This document shows positions 18,298-25,295 of a DNA stretch of 64,000 nt, piece by piece (the stretch's first letter is position 1; each line of letters opens with the position of its first letter). Position numbers and translations under genes: made by a program. Below the pieces are notes generated by a model. The model was not told where the DNA came from. It ran no database searches and saw nothing but the letters and a program-made list of their open reading frames with translations. The DNA lies in NCBI GenBank assembly GCA_023428135.1, contig JAEYZG010000039.1:4894-68893 (forward strand), read 5' to 3'. The stretch is from Bacteroidota bacterium. Its GTDB lineage: Bacteria; Bacteroidota; Bacteroidia; Cytophagales; Cytophagaceae.

Positions 18298-18417
18298 ATG
18301 AAAACCTGGAAAATGTATGTGTCCTTACTTATTTTTACAATCATAATGTTGACTATCTTCCGATGCAGCAAAGGTCCTCTCGATGAGAGAAAGATAGCAG
18401 GGAATTTAGTGAACTAA
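18298..18417 (+). CDS. Very short lipoprotein-like ORF, probably a remnant
   Basis: A 39-residue frame begins with a hydrophobic signal-like helix (MYVSLLIFTIIMLTIFRCSK) and ends shortly after a candidate lipid-anchored Cys. A complete lipoprotein would be longer, and no continuation is obvious in the other frames. It may be the truncated 5' end of a lost gene or a small membrane peptide. It starts 60 bases after the NAD(P)-binding gene. Confidence 0.3.
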   Translation: MKTWKMYVSLLIFTIIMLTIFRCSKGPLDERKIAGNLVN

Positions 18418-18476
18418 GTCAATTCATAGATACAAACGTTTTGAAATGCCTTGCCTGTTCAAATATTACAATGTAT

Positions 18477-19412
18477 TTACCAAAGCTTGTTAAATTCCTT
18501 TGAATCTTTTTTAAGGAATCTGTATACAAATACTCCAGAAACAGCATTAAAAGTGTTCTCTATACTTCCGTTAAATTTTTTGTCAGGGAGGTTTTCAAAG
18601 CTTGTATAGCCAAAGTTATACCTCATCCCCACTCCAAAATTTTTGAAAATATAATATTCAAAATATGGTATGAACTCTACCACATTGCAGTTGTAATTGT
18701 TAGTCCATAATGCTGAATACTTTATCATGCCCCTTAAAAAAAGATTTCTTGTAAGATAAACTGATCCGTTTAAACCAATGGTTGGCAGAGGAACAAAAAT
18801 ACTTTTCTTTTGGCTTAAATCCGGAATCGTTGTGCTTTTGATGTTTAAACGATAAAATATCACCGCAACTCCGGCAAGTGCAGCAATTCTTCCTCTTCCA
18901 TTATCAAAGAAAAATCTGGAATAACATAAACTTGCATAGTTTAATCTCAGGGTTGTTTTGACTTCACTTCCTGAGGGAAAAACAGCATTGCCATATTTTA
19001 TATCTTTGCTTAGGACCTCTGTTTCTTTTCTATTGGCACTATACATATCAAAAGCCAGATTATGAAAGTTTCCATAGTTGAAAATGACATTCACTCTTGG
19101 AGATATTGTGGTTGTTGGAAAATCCAGATCATTACGTAAACTTATCTTAGTACCCTGGGCTTGTTCGGAATTAAGCCGGACATTTCCGAAATTAGTTGTA
19201 TGTGCTACACCGAGATGAAGCGTCAGGAAGGGTTGAGGATATGTTTTGGTGCTATCGAAAGCGTTGCTCAATCTATTCGATTTTTTTCCCTTATTCCATT
19301 TTGACCAGTAGTTTTCTTTTTCTTCACTGTTACCAATCCCGGCTTTCGAAGGAAATTCTATCCTGAATAAAAACAGTGTACAAAATAGAATACTCAGATT
19401 AAGTTTTTTCAT
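18477..19412 (-). CDS. Outer-membrane-type beta-barrel protein, hypothetical
   Basis: The 311-residue product has a signal peptide (MKKLNLSILFCTLFLFRIEF, then PSKAG). A polar linker rich in Lys/Ser/Asn precedes an array of alternating-residue strands from about residue 75, such as PFLTLHLGVAHTTNFGNVRL and FGVGMRYNFGYTSFENLP near the end. The last strand ends with aromatic residues before KKDSKEFNKLW. This is the pattern of a porin-like or OmpW-like barrel. I do not recognise the specific family. Confidence 0.6.
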   Translation of the reverse strand: MKKLNLSILFCTLFLFRIEFPSKAGIGNSEEKENYWSKWNKGKKSNRLSNAFDSTKTYPQPFLTLHLGVAHTTNFGNVRLNSEQAQGTKISLRNDLDFPTTTISPRVNVIFNYGNFHNLAFDMYSANRKETEVLSKDIKYGNAVFPSGSEVKTTLRLNYASLCYSRFFFDNGRGRIAALAGVAVIFYRLNIKSTTIPDLSQKKSIFVPLPTIGLNGSVYLTRNLFLRGMIKYSALWTNNYNCNVVEFIPYFEYYIFKNFGVGMRYNFGYTSFENLPDKKFNGSIENTFNAVSGVFVYRFLKKDSKEFNKLW

Positions 19413-19585
19413 CGCTAAATAAGAGAGATACTATACTGGAATAATAAGATAACTCTTTGAGGCAGGAACTGTTTTTTGTCTGGTTACAGGTAATGCTGAT
19501 ATATATATGTTCCTTTATTAATGGATAGATCTATTTATGTTAAAAAAAATGAAAAGGTGCTATGGAAAGAGGGCATTATACTTCT

Positions 19586-19616
19586 TTTGTGCGATGCATA
19601 ATATTTTATACATTTG
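19586..19616 (+). promoter_or_regulatory. Bacteroidota-type promoter (TTTG-N19-TACATTTG)
   Basis: TTTG at 19586-19589 and TACATTTG at 19609-19616 match the -33 and -7 elements of the Bacteroidota primary sigma factor with an ideal 19-base spacer. Transcription would begin about 19622, inside the longest possible reading frame of the next gene. This supports ATG 19655 as that gene's start. Confidence 0.7.
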
Positions 19617-19654
19617 AAATAAAACTTATTAAAGTTGACGCAATAAATTATATT

Positions 19655-20086
19655 ATGCTAGGAGAGTGGAAAGGGACATATTACTATAATATTCAAGCAG
19701 AATTTTCAGATATTAAAGTCAACCATGTGGAGTTTGTAATAGACATCAATACTGACAATGGCTCAGAATTTAAGGGGACTGTAGAGGATAATACTAAGAT
19801 GGGTGGTACGCCTGGTGTGGGAAGGATAAAGGGATGGTATACCGATACTCATATTTATTTTGAAAAGTTGATGCCCGTATACGGTTATATAAAAAGAAAT
19901 GGTGAATATCAGATTGATCAGAATAAAAAGCATCCTGTATTGATTTATGAAGGCATATTTTCAAAGGATGAGAGAAATATTACAGGTACCTGGAGATTTA
20001 AGAAAAGGTTAGTTTTTGGGAAAGGTTTTATTCCAATGTTTGTCTCAACCGGCAATGGGACTTTTGTAATGATAAAACAGGGTTAG
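19655..20086 (+). CDS. Hypothetical beta-rich protein
   Basis: The longest frame starts at 19562, but a good promoter lies inside it, so I choose ATG 19655 (MLGEWKGTYYYNIQAEFSDI), giving 143 residues. The product is soluble and beta-rich, with a lipocalin-like opening GEWKGTY, a central GRIKGWYTDTHIYFEKLMPV and a closing GTWRFKKRLVFGKGFIP, then GNGTFVMIKQG. This suggests a small barrel of unknown ligand. No signal peptide is present in this version. It stands alone. Confidence 0.55.
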   Translation: MLGEWKGTYYYNIQAEFSDIKVNHVEFVIDINTDNGSEFKGTVEDNTKMGGTPGVGRIKGWYTDTHIYFEKLMPVYGYIKRNGEYQIDQNKKHPVLIYEGIFSKDERNITGTWRFKKRLVFGKGFIPMFVSTGNGTFVMIKQG

Positions 20087-20100
20087 ATTAAATTTATAAT

Positions 20101-20546
20101 ATGGTTGCGGTTATTGCTTTTTTATCATTCCATTACTTTGGGTTCTTCTGGACTTTGTAGTGTACCATTTTTAATGGTAAATGCCTTTTTAGAAAAGGAG
20201 AGCAGGATCATGGTCTTATCAGGGTGCTTGACTGGTTATTTATAGTTGTATATCCTCTTGTGTACTTTTTCCTGATAGATGGCACAAAGAACGATTGCTG
20301 TCAGAAATCGGCTACTTTTTCACCGGAGCACAGATTAACTATTTACATGCTTATTCTGATCAGCATTAGTGCATATTTCTATTTTTCTTTCAAAAAACGA
20401 TAGCAAGCCCTTTGGTGGAAGTTTTAGTGAATGCAGTATTATTGGGTGGAATTATTTTGAATGTCTTTATTTGTATTCAGAATTATCCTCTTTTGCAATG
20501 CTTGGGAACTTTCCTATCATTATTTTATTTAGCTTTCAATTGGTGA
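20101..20546 (+). pseudogene. Decayed multi-helix membrane protein gene
   Basis: A frame beginning at ATG 20101 reads MVAVIAFLSFHYFGFFWTL, meets an amber stop at 20158, and continues as CTIFNGKCLFRKGEQDHGLI, then VLDWLFIVVYPLVYFFLIDG and LILISISAYFYFSFKK. At an A-rich run near 20395 the sense shifts frame and continues as KTIASPLVEVLVNAVLLGGI and onward to LSLFYLAFNW, ending at 20544-20546. The pieces form a plausible membrane protein of about 145 residues. A stop and a frameshift make it non-functional. The family is uncertain. Confidence 0.55.
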
Positions 20547-20550
20547 AAGT

Positions 20551-20585
20551 CGGACTTCAGAATGCTGATCTGATACTGAAGTCCG
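20551..20585. terminator. Inverted repeat at the truncated end of hrpB
   Basis: CGGACTTCAG and CTGAAGTCCG form a perfect 10-bp stem with a 15-base loop, 13 bases beyond the hrpB stop on the minus strand. There is no T-run on either side, so it is a hairpin of uncertain role, possibly an RNA 3'-end structure. Confidence 0.45.
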
Positions 20586-20597
20586 GAATATATACCC

Positions 20598-22787
20598 TTA
20601 TGACAACCTTTCTCTTTGTTCTTTGGTAAGAAATTTCTGAAGGATCTCCAACAGATCCAGCTCATAGAGATCATCAGGGTGTTCAATGTCTGTAAGATAT
20701 GGCGTCAGCCATTCGTAATTTGTAAGCAGTAGTGTAGAGATGCTTACATCCGGCCATCCATTCTGTGGTTCTGTTTTTTTTAATTGAAATATTTTTTCCT
20801 GCCATTCTTTTACTTCTTCTGTAAAGGGAAGTAAAAAGTCTCCTTCTTTTTTGATCGCATCGGAGATTGCTTTAATCCTGAATTTATCGCTAGGTGCTGG
20901 TAATGGCTTTGATTTAAGGATGATACTGCCTATTCTTAAATCTTTGGAAGCTTTTAATGTACCATCTTCTGTATCCCAAGAAATGACTTCCTGTTCTTTA
21001 ACCAGTGGAGCCAGATCCTTAGGGTTCAAAGGAGAGGCAAGGAATATCTTTCCCATGCCTTCTCTTGCGTCCAGGTTTGCTATGGCAAGCCAGGATTCGT
21101 GTGCCAGTTCGTCTTTATGACTTGCGGATGCATATTTTCCATTGGCAAGCTGAAACTGTGCGTTATTGCCAGGTCTGGCAAAAGCTATACGTTCCGGATG
21201 ACAATGTGCTAATAAGACACCTGTTTCAAAGGGATCCTGCTGACCGTTATCCTCTTTTATTTCAAAAAGCCTTCTGTATGATGCTGCAACTTTCTCAATC
21301 CTGCCCAACTGTTTCCCCTGACCTTTTTCTTTCCTATATCTTCTTAGTGCTTCAATTCTTAGGTTAATATCAATTCCAGCTTCTCTTTTCAACGGATCAC
21401 GTTCTTCCAGTATAGCTGCAAGGTCAGTAGCAAGCGGAAGTCTGTTTTCATCTTCTGCCATCAGAAGCATGTGCGCAATTCTCGGGTGACATGGAAGCGA
21501 ATGAATTTTCCTGCCATGATCTGTAATACGTCCATTCTCCAGGGCGCTCAGCTGATGCAAAGTTTCTACCGCCTGAGCAAGAGTTGCTTTAGGCGGAGGT
21601 GTAAGCCAGGTAAGCTGATGCGGATCCACTATTCCCCATTGAGCCATATCCAGCACCAATGAAGATAAGTCAGCTTCCATGATTTCAGGAATTCTGTGTT
21701 CAGCCATATTCTCCTGAATGCTTTCCGACCACATTCGGTAGCAGGTTCCAGGGCTAAGCCTTCCTGCCCGGCCTGCACGCTGATCCGCAGAATCTTTGGA
21801 AATCCTTTGGGTTACAAGCCTCGATAATCCTGATTGAGGATCGAATTTTGATGTTTTACCGAAGCCAGAATCCACAACTATCTTAATGCCTTCTATTGTT
21901 AAGCTTGTTTCCGCAATGGAAGTGGCAAGTACAACCTTACGCTTTCCTGTTTTATCTGGCATAATGGCGCTATATTGCTTGCCTGGTGGCAACATGCCAT
22001 ACAAAGGATGAATGACAAAGCCCTTTAGCTCTTTTCTAAGGATTCCTTCACATTGCTTGATATCAGCTTCACCCGGAAGAAATACAAGCGTATCTCCATC
22101 TTTTTCTTTCACAGCTTTGATGACTACTTTTGCTGTCATCTCCGGAAGCAGGTACTGATCAGCTTCACCGGTATAAATGATTTCTACAGGATATTGTTTA
22201 CCCTGACTTTGTGCAACAGGAGCTTTAAGGATCTGAGTCAGTTGAGGCATATCAAGTGTTGCTGACATTACCATAATTCTGAGGTCCGGACGTAATCTTT
22301 GCTGTGCTTCTCTGCAAAGAGCCATTGCAACATCCGCATGAATGCTGCGTTCATGGAACTCATCAAAGATCACAAGACCTACCCCTTCAAGACTATTATC
22401 ACTGTGTATGAAGCGGGTTAAAATGCCCTCTGTCAGAACTTCAATTCTCGTTTTACTGCTGATTTTGTTTTCAAACCTTATCCTGTAACCTATGCTTTGT
22501 CCGACATCTTCTCCAAGCAGAGAAGACATTCGCTCAGCTATTGTCTTGGCAGCCAGTCTTCTGGGTTCAAGCATTAGTACTTTTTTCCCTTCAAGCCATG
22601 GTTCATTAAAAATTGCCAGTGGCAATAAGGTACTTTTTCCCGCGCCCGGTGGGGCATTCACAATAAGTGTATTAGATTTGCTAAGTTGCTCCTGTACAGC
22701 AGGAATAATTTCCCTTACAGGAAGGTCTATTGATAATGGATTAAATGACAAGTGATTGTGTTTTTTTGAAAATGCAAAGGTAAGCAA
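20598..22787 (-). CDS. hrpB: ATP-dependent RNA helicase HrpB, C-terminally short
   Basis: The 729-residue DEAH-type helicase has Walker A NAPPGAGKST near residue 43, MLEPRRLAAK, the DEFHER box near 143, and SAT in MVMSATLD. It also has motif VI region DQRAGRAGRLSPGTCYRMWS, the helicase-associated part and the start of the HrpB C-terminal domain (NYEWLTPYLTDIEHPDDLYE). Family members run to about 810-840 residues and end with a VPxGSRI...RYPKHxWPDDP segment. Here the protein stops at TKEQRERLS with that last segment of about 100 residues absent, and no remnant is visible downstream. The first ten residues (MLTFAFSKKH) may be non-native; a later start is possible. HrpB is a DExH helicase of unclear role. 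Confidence 0.85.
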   Translation of the reverse strand: MLTFAFSKKHNHLSFNPLSIDLPVREIIPAVQEQLSKSNTLIVNAPPGAGKSTLLPLAIFNEPWLEGKKVLMLEPRRLAAKTIAERMSSLLGEDVGQSIGYRIRFENKISSKTRIEVLTEGILTRFIHSDNSLEGVGLVIFDEFHERSIHADVAMALCREAQQRLRPDLRIMVMSATLDMPQLTQILKAPVAQSQGKQYPVEIIYTGEADQYLLPEMTAKVVIKAVKEKDGDTLVFLPGEADIKQCEGILRKELKGFVIHPLYGMLPPGKQYSAIMPDKTGKRKVVLATSIAETSLTIEGIKIVVDSGFGKTSKFDPQSGLSRLVTQRISKDSADQRAGRAGRLSPGTCYRMWSESIQENMAEHRIPEIMEADLSSLVLDMAQWGIVDPHQLTWLTPPPKATLAQAVETLHQLSALENGRITDHGRKIHSLPCHPRIAHMLLMAEDENRLPLATDLAAILEERDPLKREAGIDINLRIEALRRYRKEKGQGKQLGRIEKVAASYRRLFEIKEDNGQQDPFETGVLLAHCHPERIAFARPGNNAQFQLANGKYASASHKDELAHESWLAIANLDAREGMGKIFLASPLNPKDLAPLVKEQEVISWDTEDGTLKASKDLRIGSIILKSKPLPAPSDKFRIKAISDAIKKEGDFLLPFTEEVKEWQEKIFQLKKTEPQNGWPDVSISTLLLTNYEWLTPYLTDIEHPDDLYELDLLEILQKFLTKEQRERLS

Positions 22788-23008
22788 GGATTAGAGAAAG
22801 TCTGATAGGAGGAGAAAAAATCTCATGATTTATTTCTCAATGTTAATCCGCTCGGTTTTCATGTTGATGGAAGTATTCTACAAATCTTATCTATGAATAT
22901 AAATTACTTGTCTTGGTGTTAAATGGGGTTTAACCAATTCACTTTGACAATTAGAAAGTTAAGCTTACTTTTGTAAATAGTAATCACTTTTATTTATTGA
23001 ATTCCTAG

Positions 23009-24454
23009 ATGAAAAAACAACTACTGCTTTCATTGCTGATTTCAGCTTCTTTAACTTCTGTATCCTCATTGGCAAAAGCAGAAGTACTCAGATCTTCTGT
23101 AAATCATACTCTGCAAACAAATGAAATTCTGATAACCAAACAGCCGGAAAATGTTTCTGTATGTGTTGGTACTGGTGCACTATTTTCTATTCAGGCTGAA
23201 GGAGAAAATTTATCTTATCAGTGGCAGGTTTACACAGGCTTTGCTTATGTAGATATAAATGGGGCTGAATCGGATACTTATCAGTCACCTCCAGTAGAAA
23301 CAGAAATGAATGGTAGTCTTTACAGATGCGTCCTTACTGATGGGAGTGGAACTAAAATTTACTCTGAATCGGGAAAGCTTACTGTTAGTGAGAATCCGAC
23401 TATTACCACTGATCCCAAGGCTGTTTCCGTATGGGAAAATGGAACGGCAGTTTTTGAGGTTGCGGCAACTGGTGCGGGATTATCATATGCCTGGTTTACA
23501 GACAGAGGCTCAGGATCTGAATACATAGATGGGGCAAATTCATCCAAATTAACATTAGATAAAATAGGAACTGATCAAAGGGGACTGAATTATTCATGTG
23601 ATGTAATTTCAAGTTGCGGTATTCTTACTTCTGCACCTGCAGAGCTTAGTGTGCATCAAGCATCACTTTGTATGGCAACTTACGATAAGAGTTCTGGCAA
23701 AAATGTGATTGTAATAGCATTAGATAAATCGGAAAATTATCCTGCGATTGATAGTTTCAGAGTATATAGAGATGGCTTGCAGGTAGGACTTATTGTAGGA
23801 AGTGATTATAGTGTATTTACAGACAATAGTTCACATCCAGAGACGGCGTCATATTCATACAGTATTGCCGTGAGAGGTATTGATGGTAACATTACACCTT
23901 TATCTCAGGCACACAAAACAGTTTTACTTTCTCAGGATAAAGAAGAAAGTGCTATTACAATTAACTGGAATGCTTACGAAGGCGCAGGTATAGCGGAATA
24001 TGCAATTTACAGAGGTGAGACCAAAGATGCTTTGGAGTTGGTTACAACAGTTTCTGACGGTATTTATTCATTTACAGATATAAATCCTCCTGTTGCGGAA
24101 AAATTATACTATCAGATTGAAATGCACTGGGTATTCTGTTTCCCTTCTGCACGTACTTCCGAGGATTTATCTCTTGGTTCTAATTTATTGGAGGTGGAAA
24201 ATGTGATCACATCCTTGCAAAAGTTAGCTGCAGGTAAAATCAATGTTTATCCCAATCCTGCGAGTGAATTTATATCTGTAGAAGGTTTGCTGTCCGATGA
24301 TGCTGTAAGAATTATGGATTTATCGGGTAGAGTTGTAAAGCTATTTGAGGGATCTCAGAATACCCTTTCATTATCCGGTGTAGAAGCTGGTATGTATATT
24401 CTGGAAGTAAGCAATCAGGCAGGAAGAAAGTCTGCTCCGATTATTGTAGAATAA
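23009..24454 (+). CDS. T9SS-secreted protein with Ig-like and fibronectin-like domains
   Basis: A 481-residue protein with signal peptide MKKQLLLSLLISASLTSVSS (cleavage after LAKA). Two Ig-like domains follow: about 40-125 (ITKQPENVSVCVGTGALFSI with YQWQVY) and about 127-215 (ITTDPKAVSVWENGTAVFEV). Next are FN3-like strands at about 220-400 containing YRDGLQVGL and YAIYRGETKDALELV. The type A sorting domain is at about 410-481 (INVYPNPASEFISVEGLL and the final GMYILEVSNQAGRKSAPIIV). It is likely an adhesive or cell-surface protein delivered by the type IX system. A strong bidirectional terminator follows. Confidence 0.8.
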   Translation: MKKQLLLSLLISASLTSVSSLAKAEVLRSSVNHTLQTNEILITKQPENVSVCVGTGALFSIQAEGENLSYQWQVYTGFAYVDINGAESDTYQSPPVETEMNGSLYRCVLTDGSGTKIYSESGKLTVSENPTITTDPKAVSVWENGTAVFEVAATGAGLSYAWFTDRGSGSEYIDGANSSKLTLDKIGTDQRGLNYSCDVISSCGILTSAPAELSVHQASLCMATYDKSSGKNVIVIALDKSENYPAIDSFRVYRDGLQVGLIVGSDYSVFTDNSSHPETASYSYSIAVRGIDGNITPLSQAHKTVLLSQDKEESAITINWNAYEGAGIAEYAIYRGETKDALELVTTVSDGIYSFTDINPPVAEKLYYQIEMHWVFCFPSARTSEDLSLGSNLLEVENVITSLQKLAAGKINVYPNPASEFISVEGLLSDDAVRIMDLSGRVVKLFEGSQNTLSLSGVEAGMYILEVSNQAGRKSAPIIVE

Positions 24455-24478
24455 ATTTATTGAAATGATATAACTAAA

Positions 24479-24508
24479 AGAGGCCGGAACTTTGCTGCTC
24501 CGGCCTCT
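24479..24508. terminator. Bidirectional terminator between convergent genes
   Basis: AGAGGCCGGA and TCCGGCCTCT form a perfect 10-bp GC-rich stem with a 10-base loop, flanked by A-rich sequence on the left and GGTTATTTTA on the right. It serves the T9SS gene on the plus strand and the small secreted protein on the minus strand. Confidence 0.75.
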
Positions 24509-24521
24509 GGTTATTTTAGGG

Positions 24522-24776
24522 TTACTTTTTTTTCTTTGGGTCCGTGGCTTCTTGTTTTTTCGCTTCGTCAGGCTTACATACTGCACAAGGTTCATAGCCA
24601 CTTTTTCTAGCCTCAGCAAGTTCTTTTCCTTTTTTGCCTTCGCTTACAACAGAGCAGTTCTTCTTGTGATATTTTTTGCCTTTTTCCGTAACATATACAG
24701 TCTGTGCATTTGCAAACTGACTTAGTATTGCAAACAGTATAATAAAAGCTGAAGTTAATAAAAAACGATTTCTCAT
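24522..24776 (-). CDS. Small secreted protein with Ada-like cysteine motif
   Basis: I choose ATG 24776 (MRNRFLLTSAFIILFAILSQ, then FANAQ), which gives an 84-residue protein with a standard signal peptide; the longer frame only adds residues before it. The mature part holds YVTEKGKKYHKKNCSVVSEG and then SGYEPCAVCKPDE, i.e. His-x3-Cys-x20-Cys-x2-Cys. The spacing recalls the N-terminal zinc domain of Ada-type and related proteins, where CxxC plus another Cys/His bind zinc. The tail is Lys/Glu-rich. Zinc or other metal binding is an inference, as is extracytoplasmic location. Confidence 0.65.
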   Translation of the reverse strand: MRNRFLLTSAFIILFAILSQFANAQTVYVTEKGKKYHKKNCSVVSEGKKGKELAEARKSGYEPCAVCKPDEAKKQEATDPKKKK

Positions 24777-25295
24777 ATTGTTGAAATTTTTCGAAACATA
24801 CGACACTTTATTAAAAAGTGTTGTTACCTGTGGAAAAGTATTTGAGCCTCGATGAGAATTTTGGTTAACATATTATGTAAATAAATATAATAACAGAGAC
24901 GCACACAGACGCTGAACTGCACCAGAGGTTTATGTTATACTGCTGAAATTGATTACGTTCATTATAGTTTATAAATGAGTGAATTGCTGAAAACCGACTA
25001 AGATTAAACAGCAACTCACAACACATATGAAAAGCACCAAAACTATTTGTATAAGAAAATATAATATTCATATATACACCAAGTGTGGCGTTTATACCTG
25101 TTTTGATTATGGTATTTAATGGATACATTAAATAGTTAATAACCCTTATCTTTTGCGGTGTTCTGGTAAATTAACATACCCTTTCTGTGGAAAGAGAGAC
25201 GCCAGCATGGCGTCTCTACAAGGAATCTCTTCGTAAAAGGCTTTTATTTCCTTTAGAATTTATAATGCTTTTTTCAAACCTATAAGAGAGGAATT
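24777..25295. other. Non-coding stretch with one palindromic repeat
   Basis: A minus-strand frame of 87 codons (24865-25128) crosses this stretch but is cysteine- and isoleucine-rich with no family pattern, so I do not call it. AGAGACGCCA, loop GCA, TGGCGTCTCT (25195-25217) is a perfect 10-bp hairpin of the AGAGACGC type, a motif I recall as a dispersed intergenic repeat. It lies about 80 bases beyond the metE stop and may terminate that gene. Confidence 0.5.
25195..25217. repeat. Dispersed AGAGACGC palindrome, possible metE terminator
   Basis: A perfect 10-bp inverted repeat with a three-base loop lies downstream of metE on the minus strand. The AGAGACGC/GCGTCTCT arm sequence resembles intergenic palindromes seen in multiple copies in other genomes; copy number cannot be judged from this window. 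Confidence 0.55.

Noticed and set aside
20369..20629. 86-residue plus-strand ORF overlapping the end of hrpB
   Set aside because: It switches between frames of a decayed membrane gene and runs antisense to hrpB; its residues do not follow the reconstructed membrane protein.
24865..25128. 87-residue minus-strand ORF
   Set aside because: Cys- and Ile-rich without domain pattern, promoter or terminator; looks like a chance frame in AT-rich DNA.
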